In this document: in pieces, positions 25,775 through 35,100 of the stretch
Numbering within the stretch: position 1 is the stretch's first letter
Layout of the letters: every line of letters starts with the position of its first letter
NCBI GenBank assembly: GCA_017889725.1
Contig: JAGGAE010000001.1
Location: 1-46,691 of the forward strand
Origin: Bacillota bacterium
GTDB taxonomy: Bacteria; Bacillota; Negativicutes; Sporomusales; CTSoil-080
Direction of reading: 5' to 3'
Length of the DNA stretch: 46,691 bases
Made by a program: the position numbers and the translations under genes
Notes under the pieces: model-generated
What the model saw: the letters and a program-made list of their open reading frames with translations, nothing else
Told to the model about the DNA's origin: nothing
Database searches by the model: none

Positions 25775-28110
25775 AGAGAAGTCTTATAGCAGTTATCGTA
25801 GTTGTGTGTGTAATTGTATCCGGTTGCCGGCCTGAAAAGGTTCCGGGGAGCATGCTTGTGCCGATAGCGAATTCCGGGGCGGTTTGGAATCTGGAAGAAG
25901 GTATCAGGCAGACAGGGGAAGGTAATGTAGTAAGAGTGGTTTCCGGCAAAGCACTGCCTGTAAGCAGTGCTCTCGAATTGGCAGCCGGTGGTCAGGGGCA
26001 GATAAAATATGTACAGGAGACTGAGGTGGGCGCTGAAGTCATAGCGCACAGCCAGGTGCAGTTTTTATCCACTCAGGGTACCGGCAGGGTAGAGCTTAGC
26101 GCGTTAGATGAGGCGGGGCGTATACTCGGATCGGTGGGCTGGGTGGTTACCGGGCCTGGGGGGGTGAATACCCAGACGGAGAAGTGGACGGATATACACT
26201 ACCCCAACAATTATACCGGTAAGTGGTTGGAGTTTGGGGGACTCGCTTCTGAGCTATTGGAACGCCAATTTCCGGGGATAGGGGAGGCGGCAAAAAAATA
26301 CCGTCTCAGTGTAGAAGTAGGGCAGGGTCAGCATGTGCTGGTAGCGGAAAACAACTTTGAAGTCAACCCTATTCTAGGACTGACAGTAACCACTGAGACC
26401 AAAGAGGTTAGGGCAGCGGTGGGCGATACCCTAGCCATTACCGTGACGGCGGAGAACAAGGGAAGGCAGCCGATAACAGGAGCTACCTTGCAGCTCATGG
26501 AGCCTTATGCGTATGGTATTGTCGCGAGGGCTAATACCGCTAGGACAATGGATTTGGCACCGGGGGAAAAAAAGCAGTTCTTGTGGCAAGTCATTGCTGA
26601 GCGGCCTGACAGTGTAAATCTTGGAAACCCTTGGAGGGTACAGTTTTCCGTCAATGGGACGCCTCTTCCGGCGGTGGTGGACGTACATGTAGTTGATAAC
26701 CGGCCGGGAGAAATTTTCTACTGCATGACGGAAGACCTGGAACCCATAGATGGGGCCGGTTATCCGACGAGTTGGGGGAATGGGGATGGCTGGCTGGAAC
26801 CGGCGGAACTGAGAGTGCAAATGGTGGAGAAAGTGGAAAAGGCCGATGCCATTGCGAATCAGTATGGTGCGAAGTGGACTCATTATATTGCATGGCCTGT
26901 AGTAAAGGCTGCAGCGTGGGCTGATAAAAATTCCTCTAAAGGCCAGTGGCAAAGTACCATTAAAGCCATTGAAAACTCGGTACGCCGGGAAGCGAGCTAT
27001 GGCCATGAGTACGGTGTGCATATGCATTCTGATTATGATCCTGATTTGCCAGATAACATTCTGTCCTATAACAGCGAACTGGACGGTTTTTGGGCCAATC
27101 ATTTACGTCATGGCTGGGCGCATACATTGGAGAACGAAGGCAAAAGCTTTGATGAATATGCTTCCAGGACGGGAACGTTGTATAATTATTTACGAATTTT
27201 GCAGGAATTAACCGATGGTTCTCCCTTAGGCCAGTTGTTAACAACGCGAGCCGGATCCTTTGACTTCGGCGATACTCCGGCTTCCCAACTTAAAAGCACA
27301 ATGGCCTACGGAAAAGTCGGTCTTTTGGGAGGAAGCGATGCTGACGGCAATCTCGGTGGTATAACTTCCAGTGAGTATGGGCAGGAGATTTATTTAGCCG
27401 ACCCGGCGAATATTAACGCCGCCGCCACGGATATACGCAATGTCGGTATAGTAGAGGTTCGTCCCACTCCCCGCCAGTTTTTGGAGTATGATAACCAGGA
27501 TGCCGGAACTATGAATCAAAAAGTTGATCAAGGTATGATGGCCTTTGCGCTAAACGGAAAGATACTTCCTGGGGTTCATGCCATTGTTGGGTTTACGCAT
27601 ATGATGTTTATCATGGGAGAGGGTGGATGGTCAAGCACGGAAGGGGGGCAATTTCGGGCAATTGATGAGCATTTACGTTATGTAAGGGATACATATGTTG
27701 CGGATGGACGGCTCAAATTCGCTACCGCCAGTGAGCTTGTACGGGCTTACCTTGATTATTATTCTCCTCAGCCCGTTGCCGTTTATGGGCCGAAAGCATC
27801 CGACAACTGGGGGACTGCGGAATATCCTATTACTATTTTAGGGCGGGATATTCCTATTGATTCTGCACATCCGCATTCCTTGCAGGTGAAATATCCGCTC
27901 TATCTCCGGGATAGCGCGTACCGCATTAGCATTTTGAAAAATGGTCAGCCTATCTATACAACGTCCGGTTTACCGACACCTTTCAACGATATTTCTTTTG
28001 TTGTCGATGATTCGAAAGCAAAATATACCATGCATATTCATCATAATAAGTATATTTTTAGGGCGTTAGTGTGGCTTCGTTCTTGGAAGGAAGCTATTAT
28101 GAGACATTAA
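25768..28110 (+). CDS. Large lipoprotein with NEW3/CARDB-like and polysaccharide-deacetylase-like regions
   Basis: A 780-residue lipoprotein. The signal peptide ends in a lipobox VSGC with the lipidated Cys at residue 20. Residues 205-310 (TVTTETKEVRAAVGDTLAITVT, ENKGRQPITGATLQL, LAPGEKKQFLW) resemble an Ig-like NEW3/CARDB domain. From about 315 to 690, TEDLEPIDG (321-329), GHEYGVHMH (412-420) and RLKFATASELVRAYLDYY resemble the NodB/CE4 polysaccharide deacetylase barrel, with a possible metal-binding Asp and His pair; this is an inference and the motifs are divergent. GTG at 25768 overlaps the upstream stop, with GGAG in front. It is probably an envelope protein acting on glycan or a surface polymer. 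An 11-bp hairpin overlaps its 3' end. Confidence 0.7.
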   Translation: MVKRSLIAVIVVVCVIVSGCRPEKVPGSMLVPIANSGAVWNLEEGIRQTGEGNVVRVVSGKALPVSSALELAAGGQGQIKYVQETEVGAEVIAHSQVQFLSTQGTGRVELSALDEAGRILGSVGWVVTGPGGVNTQTEKWTDIHYPNNYTGKWLEFGGLASELLERQFPGIGEAAKKYRLSVEVGQGQHVLVAENNFEVNPILGLTVTTETKEVRAAVGDTLAITVTAENKGRQPITGATLQLMEPYAYGIVARANTARTMDLAPGEKKQFLWQVIAERPDSVNLGNPWRVQFSVNGTPLPAVVDVHVVDNRPGEIFYCMTEDLEPIDGAGYPTSWGNGDGWLEPAELRVQMVEKVEKADAIANQYGAKWTHYIAWPVVKAAAWADKNSSKGQWQSTIKAIENSVRREASYGHEYGVHMHSDYDPDLPDNILSYNSELDGFWANHLRHGWAHTLENEGKSFDEYASRTGTLYNYLRILQELTDGSPLGQLLTTRAGSFDFGDTPASQLKSTMAYGKVGLLGGSDADGNLGGITSSEYGQEIYLADPANINAAATDIRNVGIVEVRPTPRQFLEYDNQDAGTMNQKVDQGMMAFALNGKILPGVHAIVGFTHMMFIMGEGGWSSTEGGQFRAIDEHLRYVRDTYVADGRLKFATASELVRAYLDYYSPQPVAVYGPKASDNWGTAEYPITILGRDIPIDSAHPHSLQVKYPLYLRDSAYRISILKNGQPIYTTSGLPTPFNDISFVVDDSKAKYTMHIHHNKYIFRALVWLRSWKEAIMRH

Positions 28111-28118
28111 TAGCTTCC
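28089..28118 (+). terminator. Hairpin at the lipoprotein gene end
   Basis: GGAAGCTATTA (28089-28099) and TAATAGCTTCC (28108-28118) are a perfect 11-bp stem with an 8-nt loop. No T run follows. Confidence 0.5.
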
Positions 28119-28159
28119 AAAATGATACAAAAAAAGGAAAAAATATTCCTCAGTATAGG

Positions 28160-28184
28160 AGGAGAATTGTCATGCTGTGCGAAT
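28160..28184 (+). promoter_or_regulatory. Possible sigma-H promoter of spo0F
   Basis: AGGAGAA (28160-28166), a gap of 14 nt and GAAT (28181-28184). This is near the sigma-H consensus (AGGAnnT ... GAAT), and spo0F is sigma-H-dependent in Bacillus. The match is imperfect. Confidence 0.3.
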
Positions 28185-28224
28185 AGGAAAATGTAAAAGA
28201 TTTGTTTGCAGGAGGTTCCTATAC

Positions 28225-28620
28225 ATGGGAAAAGTCCAAGAGGTAGTCTTAGTCATTGATGATCAGCCTGGAATCAGGCGTTTGTTAACAGAGGTGCTTA
28301 GCGAAGAAGGGTATTGTGTATTTGAAGCGGCAAACGGATATGACGGAATACAAAAGGCTAAAGATAATAATCCTGCATTAATTCTTATGGACATGAAAAT
28401 GCCTGGACTTGACGGTATCGAGACTTTGCGGGAACTCAGACGACTAGACCTGGGGAATAAGGTAATTATGATGACGGCATATGGGGAACTGGATTTAGTG
28501 AATGAAGCAAAGGAATTAGGCGCGGTTGATTACATTACGAAACCGTTTGATATTGTATCTCTTTGTGAAATTATTCAACATCATATTACCGAAACAGTGT
28601 CAAATTTGAAGATAAGCTAA
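28225..28620 (+). CDS. spo0F: Spo0F-type single-domain response regulator
   Basis: A 131-residue receiver domain with no output domain. The ATG at 28225 follows AGGAGG; upstream in-frame codons are not conserved. Receiver residues are D12-D13, the phosphorylated D56 (LILMDMKMPG), T84 (MMTAYG) and K106 (ITKPFD). Spo0F relays phosphate in the sporulation phosphorelay in Bacillus. The position downstream of pyrG and upstream of fsa-glpX is the Bacillus neighbourhood, which supports the name. Whether Negativicutes use a full phosphorelay is not established here, so a more general stand-alone receiver role is possible. Confidence 0.85.
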   Translation: MGKVQEVVLVIDDQPGIRRLLTEVLSEEGYCVFEAANGYDGIQKAKDNNPALILMDMKMPGLDGIETLRELRRLDLGNKVIMMTAYGELDLVNEAKELGAVDYITKPFDIVSLCEIIQHHITETVSNLKIS

Positions 28621-28657
28621 AATAAAGACACCCGGTTTAGCCGGGTGTCTTTATTTT
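28619..28657. terminator. Terminator after spo0F
   Basis: A perfect 17-bp inverted repeat (AAAATAAAGACACCCGG with its complement) around TTTAG, with a T-rich 3' arm. Confidence 0.92.
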
Positions 28658-28723
28658 AGGAGATAGAAAAGCATAATTGTTTCCTACAGCATAAGTGTAA
28701 GCAACGGTTATTTTTTTCGCTGG

Positions 28724-28746
28724 AACTCGGCGCTAGCCGAGTTTTA
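28724..28746. other. Second hairpin before the Cys-rich gene
   Basis: AACTCGGC, loop GCTA, GCCGAGTT: an 8-bp perfect stem directly followed by TTATAAT. It could be a weak terminator or lie next to a -10 box. Confidence 0.5.
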
Positions 28747-28846
28747 TAATGCCAAATTTAAATGGATAGTTATCGCTGCTAAAGTTATCTTTTGGCAGGA
28801 TTATTTATCTGTCCGGCGAAATAAACAAACGTAGAGGGGGATTGAG

Positions 28847-29476
28847 ATGCTTATCAACACTGTGGCTTCGTTGGCACTGTATTGTTCGTGTTGTGGAAAG
28901 GTGAAAATGCATGATATTTGCCGGTTCCGCTTAAAGGACGCAGTTGGCCAGGAACTTTTATGCGATTGTGGTCAGCATTTGGCTACAATTACCGGTATCA
29001 GCCATAGCCAGTGTCTCCTAGACGTGTTTTGTGTAACCTGTGAGGCGAACCATGTTGTTTGTGTTGATATAAAAGATATTTGGCAAGGCAAGGTGGAGAA
29101 AATTTATTGTTCTTTATCTAACCTTGAACTTGGCTTTAGCGGTAACCGTCAGGCGATCGAAGATACTATCGCCGCCCAGGAAAGGGAATTTGACAATATT
29201 ACTCGCGAAACGGCCAGTGATGATTATGTAGAAAAGCCGCAAGTTATGATTGAAGTGTTGAATAAAATTAACGATATAGCTGAAAAAGGCGGGGTATACT
29301 GCCGGTGCGGCGGTAGTATTGAGATTGATGTCAAATCAGATCATATTGAATTAATCTGTTTGCAATGTGATGGTCGTCGGATAATCCCGGCAAAGACAGA
29401 AGCCGATGTTTTGGCCGTAAAGTCATTAGCGAATTTGGAAGTGGGTCCAGGACATTTATTCCGTCATCATCGCTAG
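28847..29476 (+). CDS. Cys-rich zinc-ribbon-like protein of unknown function
   Basis: A 209-residue soluble protein that I do not recognise. GAGGGGGA precedes the ATG. It has five CxxC- or CxC-type clusters: CSCCGK (13-18), CDCGQH (near 39), CVTCEAN (near 62), CRCGGS (near 151) and CLQCDGR (near 174). They form an N-terminal and a C-terminal half joined by an acidic helical linker (about 100-145), suggesting two zinc-ribbon modules. It sits alone between the spo0F terminator region and fsa, with 24 bp to fsa, so co-transcription with fsa is likely. No enzyme motif is visible; a nucleic-acid or protein-binding role is only a guess. Confidence 0.65.
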   Translation: MLINTVASLALYCSCCGKVKMHDICRFRLKDAVGQELLCDCGQHLATITGISHSQCLLDVFCVTCEANHVVCVDIKDIWQGKVEKIYCSLSNLELGFSGNRQAIEDTIAAQEREFDNITRETASDDYVEKPQVMIEVLNKINDIAEKGGVYCRCGGSIEIDVKSDHIELICLQCDGRRIIPAKTEADVLAVKSLANLEVGPGHLFRHHR

Positions 29477-29500
29477 AAAAAGTAGAGAGGATGGGAGTTA

Positions 29501-30145
29501 ATGAGATTTTTTCTGGATAGCGCCAATATTGACGATGTAAAGGCTGCTATAGAATTGGGGGTTATTGACGGAGTGACAACCAACCCGTCTTTAATTGCCA
29601 AGGAAAAGAAGGATATTAAAGCAGTAATTACTACTATAGCCGGACTTGTGGAAGGGCCGGTCAGTGCGGAAGTGATAAGTACTGAGTACGCTGCGATGCT
29701 TGTGGAGGCCAGAGAGTTAGCCGGCATTGCTCCTAATATTGTTATAAAGGTGCCAATGAATGCCGAAGGTTTAAAAACGGTAAAAAGTTTAAGCCGCGAA
29801 GGCATTAAAACCAATGTTACCCTTGTCTTTTCCGCGAATCAGGCGCTGTTGGCGGCAAGAGCCGGTGCTACATATGTAAGTCCGTTTGTCGGACGTCTTG
29901 ACGATATCAGTTTTGACGGAATTCAGCTTATAAAAGAAATTGCTGATATTTTTGCCATACACGGTATTGAAACGGAAATTATTGCTGCCAGCATCCGTCA
30001 TCCGATGCATGTGACGCAAGCGGCGCTGGCTGGCTCGAATATTGCAACCGTACCGCTGAAAGTTTTGCAGGCATCTCTGGTACACCCGCTTACCGATGCG
30101 GGAATCAAGCGCTTTTTGGAAGATTGGAAGAACGCCAATAAATAG
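29501..30145 (+). CDS. fsa: Fructose-6-phosphate aldolase / transaldolase-like
   Basis: A 214-residue protein of the short TalC/FSA family. [11 protein letters not shown] (Asp6), [11 protein letters not shown], the Schiff-base K83 in PNIVIKVPM and the C-terminal [15 protein letters not shown] are all typical. FSA-family enzymes either cleave fructose-6-phosphate or act as small transaldolases in the pentose phosphate pathway; the sequence alone does not separate them. Length (~215) is standard. It keeps its Bacillus position (ywjH) between spo0F and glpX. Confidence 0.92.
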   Translation: MRFFLDSANIDDVKAAIELGVIDGVTTNPSLIAKEKKDIKAVITTIAGLVEGPVSAEVISTEYAAMLVEARELAGIAPNIVIKVPMNAEGLKTVKSLSREGIKTNVTLVFSANQALLAARAGATYVSPFVGRLDDISFDGIQLIKEIADIFAIHGIETEIIAASIRHPMHVTQAALAGSNIATVPLKVLQASLVHPLTDAGIKRFLEDWKNANK

Positions 30146-30158
30146 GTATAGTTCTATA

Positions 30159-30197
30159 CTTTGAGGTTGCAAAGCAACTCAAAGGTTTTCTTTTTAT
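30159..30197 (+). terminator. Terminator after fsa
   Basis: CTTTGAGGTTGC pairs with GCAACTCAAAG (one bulged G, 3-nt loop), then a T-rich stretch. It lies within the fsa-glpX gap. Confidence 0.75.
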
Positions 30198-30222
30198 TAC
30201 TATTGTTTAGGGAGTGGAAGAA

Positions 30223-31182
30223 ATGGATCGAGAGTTAGCACTAGAATTTGTCAGGGTAACGGAAGCCGCTGCCATTGCCAGTGGGCGTTGGATGGGACGA
30301 GGCGATAAGATTGCGGCAGATCAGGCGGCCGTTGACGCTATGCGCAGTACGTTTGATACGGTAAACATCAGTGGAACTGTAGTGATTGGCGAAGGCGAAA
30401 TGGATGAGGCTCCTATGCTGTATATTGGAGAGAAAGTAGGCGCTGGCGGTCTGGAAGTGGATATTGCTGTTGACCCTCTCGAAGGAACTAATCTTGTGGC
30501 GAAAGGACTTCCTGGATCGATTGCTGTACTTGCTATAGCTCCGAAACTTTTGCATGCTCCTGATATGTATATGGAGAAAATTTGCGTAGGGCCTAAAGCA
30601 GCCGGTAAAATAGATATCAACGCGCCAGTAAAACAAAACCTTAAAGCTGTGGCGAGTGGGCTTGATCGTAAAATAGAAGATCTTGTAGTTGTCATTTTAG
30701 ACCGTCCGCGCCATGAAAAAATGATTCAAGAGGTACGCGAAGCGGGAGCGAGAATTCGTTTGATTACTGACGGTGATGTTTCACCGGCGATAAGCGCGGC
30801 AGTAGAGGGAACCGGAATTCACATGTTAATTGGCACAGGCGGCGCGCCGGAAGGCGTTATCACGGCTGCGGCCTTAAAATGCCTTGGCGGCGATATGCAG
30901 GCCAAGCTATTTCCAGAAAATGACGCTGAAGTTGAAAGGGCTAGGCAAATGGGTGTTCATGACATCAATAAAGTACTGACGATTGATGATCTTGTTCAAG
31001 GTGATGATGTTATGTTTGCCGCTACCGCCATAACAGAAAGTGATTTACTGCGAGGTGTTAAATATTTTGGCGGTGGAGCCAGGACCCATTCGATTGTCAT
31101 GAGATATAAAACTGGTACCGTTCGTTTTGTGGATGCCATTCATGCTTTTGACCGCAAAAAATTATATACAAAACAGTGCTAG
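30223..31182 (+). CDS. glpX: Fructose-1,6-bisphosphatase, class II
   Basis: A 319-residue enzyme that hydrolyses fructose-1,6-bisphosphate in gluconeogenesis. ATG at 30223 is chosen because GGAGTGG lies in front; GTG at 30214 overlaps it. Class II signatures are GEGEMDEAPML (about 55-65), VDPLEGTNL (metal-binding, about 86-94), RLITDGDVSPAI and GTGGAPEGVITAAAL. The family is normally ~320 residues. It closes the conserved rpoE-pyrG-spo0F-fsa-glpX block and is followed by a terminator. Confidence 0.95.
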   Translation: MDRELALEFVRVTEAAAIASGRWMGRGDKIAADQAAVDAMRSTFDTVNISGTVVIGEGEMDEAPMLYIGEKVGAGGLEVDIAVDPLEGTNLVAKGLPGSIAVLAIAPKLLHAPDMYMEKICVGPKAAGKIDINAPVKQNLKAVASGLDRKIEDLVVVILDRPRHEKMIQEVREAGARIRLITDGDVSPAISAAVEGTGIHMLIGTGGAPEGVITAAALKCLGGDMQAKLFPENDAEVERARQMGVHDINKVLTIDDLVQGDDVMFAATAITESDLLRGVKYFGGGARTHSIVMRYKTGTVRFVDAIHAFDRKKLYTKQC

Positions 31183-31199
31183 TACAGGAATGAAAATGG

Positions 31200-31232
31200 G
31201 CAGTCTTCTCGTTAGCGAGGAGGCTGCTTTTA
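31200..31232 (+). terminator. Terminator after glpX
   Basis: GCAGTCTTCTCG, loop TTAG, CGAGGAGGCTGC (12 bp with two G-U pairs), then a short T run. Confidence 0.8.
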
Positions 31233-31246
31233 TATTGTAGACCCGA

Positions 31247-31276
31247 GTATACCGATAGTAGGGGAAGGCTATACTA
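31247..31276 (+). promoter_or_regulatory. Forespore-type (sigma-F/G) promoter candidate for prsW-like/fin
   Basis: GTATA (31247-31251), an 18-nt spacer and TATACTA (31270-31276), about 31 bp before the ATG at 31308. The same GNATA-N18-TATACTA layout precedes spoVT. In Bacillus fin is under sigma-F and sigma-G. Confidence 0.5.
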
Positions 31277-31307
31277 GAAATAGTTAAAGTAAGGGTTTGA
31301 GGTGATC

Positions 31308-31700
31308 ATGACCTATATTTTGGCTGGTTTGATGGCTTCGTTGAGTTTTTTGTTAAACCGTTTCGCGCTGCGCTATTTTGGGGTAAATGCCATAATCACC
31401 TATGGACCGGTTCTGGAAGAAAGTTTAAAAAGTTTGCCGGCCTATTTTCTTGGAGCAAATATCTTTCTTATTCACGCGATATTCGGTTGTTGTGAAGGGC
31501 TGTACGACTTTTTTTCAGGCCGTAACCGTGTGCTGGCAGCGATTGCAAGTATCTGTGGTCACTCTGCTTTCGGGGCGGTTACGGTTACCGTATTGCTGGC
31601 ATCTGATAACCTGGAGGCAGGTATTGCTGCAGCCATTCTTGTTCATGTAGCATGGAATATTGTGGCCGTGATTATTTCGAAAAGAAAGGGTAATATATGA
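31308..31700 (+). CDS. PrsW-like small membrane protease family protein
   Basis: A 130-residue hydrophobic protein with about four membrane segments. ATG at 31308 follows GAGGTG. Motifs YGPVLEESLKSLPAYF (EExxK, near residue 35), CCEGLYDF (near 62), GHSAFGAVTV (near 86) and HVAWNIVAV (near 115) match the PrsW/CPBP-like arrangement of membrane-embedded metal-dependent proteases, which cleave anti-sigma factors in Bacillus and Clostridium. It is shorter than PrsW, so activity is inferred. Its stop overlaps the start of fin (ATGA), so the pair is translationally coupled. Confidence 0.65.
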   Translation: MTYILAGLMASLSFLLNRFALRYFGVNAIITYGPVLEESLKSLPAYFLGANIFLIHAIFGCCEGLYDFFSGRNRVLAAIASICGHSAFGAVTVTVLLASDNLEAGIAAAILVHVAWNIVAVIISKRKGNI

Positions 31701-31933
31701 AAATCAACTATAGCTGTGACTGCTGCGGTGAGGATATCGACACATTAGAAGTGGATGAGCTTGATGAAGATAAATTAGGGTTTAGTTGTCTTACCGTTAA
31801 AGAACGGGAAAGTATTTTAAAATATGACTCGTTGTCTAACTCGTTACAGGTGCTGTCTCTTTGTGATCAATGCATTGAGGAATTGGGATTAGCCGAGGAA
31901 ATTGCGCCTTTAGAACGAGGGTTTATTCACTGA
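31697..31933 (+). CDS. fin: Anti-sigma-F factor Fin family protein
   Basis: A 78-residue zinc-binding-type protein matching Bacillus Fin (YabK): MKINYSCDCCGEDI near the start, DEDKLGFSCLTVKERESILKY in the middle and LCDQCIEEL in the C-terminal part, with two Cys pairs that probably bind zinc. Fin binds core RNA polymerase with sigma-F and helps the sigma-F to sigma-G switch in the forespore. As in Bacillus it lies next to mfd, which strongly supports the assignment. It overlaps the PrsW-like gene by four bases and may share the forespore-type promoter at 31247. The upstream pth gene of Bacillus is replaced here by glpX. Confidence 0.85.
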   Translation: MKINYSCDCCGEDIDTLEVDELDEDKLGFSCLTVKERESILKYDSLSNSLQVLSLCDQCIEELGLAEEIAPLERGFIH

Positions 31934-32068
31934 GAAGGACGGATTTTTCTTAAATTAATGATAAACCCTTAGAACGACGTAGAATTACTAAGAAAATTGT
32001 GTTACAATGTGAACGTCGAAAAAAATAATAGATTAAGTAGGAGGCCTGGCTTAGCCTGGCATAGATAA

Positions 32069-32095
32069 AGGGCTTTATTAAATAAAGCCCTATTT
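32069..32095 (+). terminator. Hairpin before mfd
   Basis: AGGGCTTTATT at 32069-32079 pairs with AATAAAGCCCT at 32081-32091 (inner bases must form the loop), followed by TATTT. It ends 15-20 bp before the mfd start, so it may terminate the fin transcript or attenuate mfd. Confidence 0.7.
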
Positions 32096-32109
32096 GGCAT
32101 GGGGTGCTT

Positions 32110-35100
32110 ATGAAAGATTTACTTAATACGGTACTACGAGATGGATATTTTGCCAAAGCGGCTTCGGTGTTAAGCGCTCAAAAAGGGCAAAGCTTACTTT
32201 ATGGAATCACTGGGACGCAAAAGACGGTCTTGTTAGCCGCTGCCCAAACAGAAGTTTCTCGCCCGATGATTGTTATAGCAGCGGGAAGGGAAGCGTCCGA
32301 GCAGCTAAAAGCGGATTTAGCGACTTTGTTGCCTAAAACCACTATTATGGAGTTACCGGCTCAGGACATCATTACTTTTTCCGCCGCCGCAAAAAGTGTG
32401 GAGCTTGCTGCCCGGCGTATGGACGTACTCAGCCGTGTGGTGAGCGGGGAGAACATAATAATTATAGCCGGTGTGGAAGCGATTGCCCAAAGGGTAATAC
32501 CCAAACAGGACTTTATTAATAACCGGCTTACTTTAGTAAATGGGCACCAAGTTATTCGAGATCAGTTGCTGAACGGTTTGGTGAGATTTGGCTATGAGCG
32601 GGTGGACCAAGTGGAAAGCCGCGGTCAGTTTAGTGTCCGGGGCGGAATTATCGATATTTACGCGGTTAACCGGGAGTTGCCGGTGCGTCTGGAATTGTTT
32701 GGCGATGAAATAGATTCGCTTAGGGAGTTTGAGCCAGATACCCAGCGGTCAAGGGAAAATATAAGCTATGCGGATATTATGCCGCTCGCTGAGCCGGAAA
32801 CGGCGAGCGGGAGGCAGTCGGTACTGTCCTATTTGCCTGAGAATGCTGCCGTGATTTTTGATGAACCGGCCCGAATCAGAGAGCAATTGGGGAAACTGGT
32901 GAAAGAAAATCCGGAACTTAAACGCCATGTAATTGATTGGTCGGAATTAGTTAAAGTGGCAAGCCCGTATAAAATGGTGTATATGTCCCTCTTGCTGCAA
33001 AAAATTCCGGGGACAGAGCCAACGGAAGTGATTAGTCTTGTTGCTAAAGGCGTCGCTCCTTATCATCGGCAAATGGAAATGTTCTTAGAAGATGTAAAGA
33101 ATTGGCAAAGCCGGGATTATCAAGTTGTAATTTTTATGTCTAACAGCGAGAAGGCCGCTGCACTGAAGGATAACCTGCGGCAGGAAGGAATAGTAGCTGC
33201 GATTTCTGGAGTGGCCGGTAGTGAAGTGCACTGCGTAACGATCACGGTGGGGCTTCTTACTGCCGGTTTCGAATTACCCCAGTCCCGCCTGGTGCTGTTA
33301 ACCGAACGGGATATTTTCGGAAGACAGAAAAAAGCGCGTGTATCAAAGGGGGATCGGGAGCGGCAAATTACCTATTTTCGTGATATTAATATCGGGGATT
33401 ATGTGGTCCACCTTACACATGGCATAGGAAAATATGTAGGGGTAGAGACACTGGAAGTTGCCGGGGTACATAAGGACTATTTGCTTATCCGTTATGCAGG
33501 TGAGGATAAGCTTTATGTGCCTACCGATCAGGTGCAGCTTCTGCAAAAATATATCGGAGCCGAGGGAGACGTGCCCCGCCTTCATCGCATGGGAGGCAGC
33601 GACTGGTTAAAAGTTAAAACCAAGGCAAAAGCAGCGGCCACAGATTTGGCCAAAGAGCTTATTGAGCTTTATGCGCAGCGCCAAGTACTGGAAGGTTTTG
33701 CTTTTCCGCCTGATACACCGTGGCAGCGCGAATTTGAGGATGCTTTTTCTTTTGAAGAAACTCCGGATCAATTGACGGCAATAAAGGAAATCAAGGCGGA
33801 TATGGAACGAAGTTTGCCGATGGACCGGCTGCTTTGCGGCGACGTAGGGTTTGGCAAAACGGAAGTGGCACTCCGCGCGGCATTTAAAGCCATTATGGGC
33901 GGCAAACAAGTAGCAGTGCTCGTCCCGACCACAGTGTTGGCGCAGCAACATTACCAAACGTTTACTACTCGAATGGAACATTTTTTGCCGACTGTTGAAG
34001 TAATCAGTCGGTTTCGCAGCCCGAAAGAGCAAAAGGAAACAGCGCTCAGAGTGGCGAGCGGACAGACCGACATTCTTATCGGGACCCACCGCATTTTGAA
34101 CAGTGATATCGTGTTTAAGGACCTCGGTCTATTAATTGTAGATGAGGAACAGCGGTTTGGTGTGGCACAAAAAGAGAAGCTAAAGACCTGGCGGGCTAAT
34201 GTAGATGTGCTTACTCTATCGGCTACGCCGATACCTCGTACGTTGCACATGTCTCTGGTTGGACTAAGGGATATGAGTATCATTGAAACACCGCCGGAAG
34301 ACAGATTGCCGGTACAAACTTACGTTGTAGAGCATCGGGAAGAAATTATTGTCGATGCGATCCGGCGGGAGATAAAACGGGGCGGTCAGGTATACTTTGT
34401 ATATAACCGGGTGCAAAGCATTGATCGTATGGCCCAGCGGTTGGGTGAGCTTATACCGGAACTTAGATGGAAAGTAGCTCACGGGCAGATGCCGGAAGAA
34501 TTGTTAGAGCGGGCGATGGTGGAATTCTATGAAGGTCATTATGATGTGCTAGTATGCACAAGCATTATTGAAAATGGACTGGATGTGCCAAACGCCAATA
34601 CTATCGTAGTTTACGATGCCGACCGGTTTGGCTTATCGCAGTTGTATCAAATGCGGGGACGGGTAGGCCGTTCCAATCGCTTGGCCTATGCCTACTTTAC
34701 GTATCGTCCGGAAAAAGTGCTGTCGGAAGTAGCCGAAAAACGGTTACAGGCCATCAAGGAATTTGCCGAACTGGGTGCCGGATTTAAAATAGCGATGAGG
34801 GATTTGGAAATTAGAGGAACGGGTAATTTGCTTGGATCGCAACAGCACGGGCATATTGTTAATGTTGGGTTTGAAATGTATTGCCGTCTGCTCGATGAGG
34901 CCGTGGAGGAACTCAAAGAAGGAAAGGTCGTAACCGCACCGCCGGAACCGATTTTGGAATTAAATATTGATGCGTATCTGGATGGTGACTATATTGGCGA
35001 TGCCATGCATAAAATTGAAATATACCAACGGATTGCTGCTATTCGTGTGGAGGAACATGTTCAGGAAATACTTGACGAACTTATTGATCGTTTTGGCGAG

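Noticed and set aside
28170-28184. Tiny reading frame (ATG CTG TGC GAA TAG) after AGGAGGAG upstream of spo0F
   Set aside because: Only four codons; it overlaps the sigma-H-like promoter candidate and is more likely chance.
32040-32068. AGCCTGGC repeats before mfd and in the pyrG leader as a shared regulatory element
   Set aside because: Only an 8-bp match, not in a consistent structure; chance is the simpler explanation.
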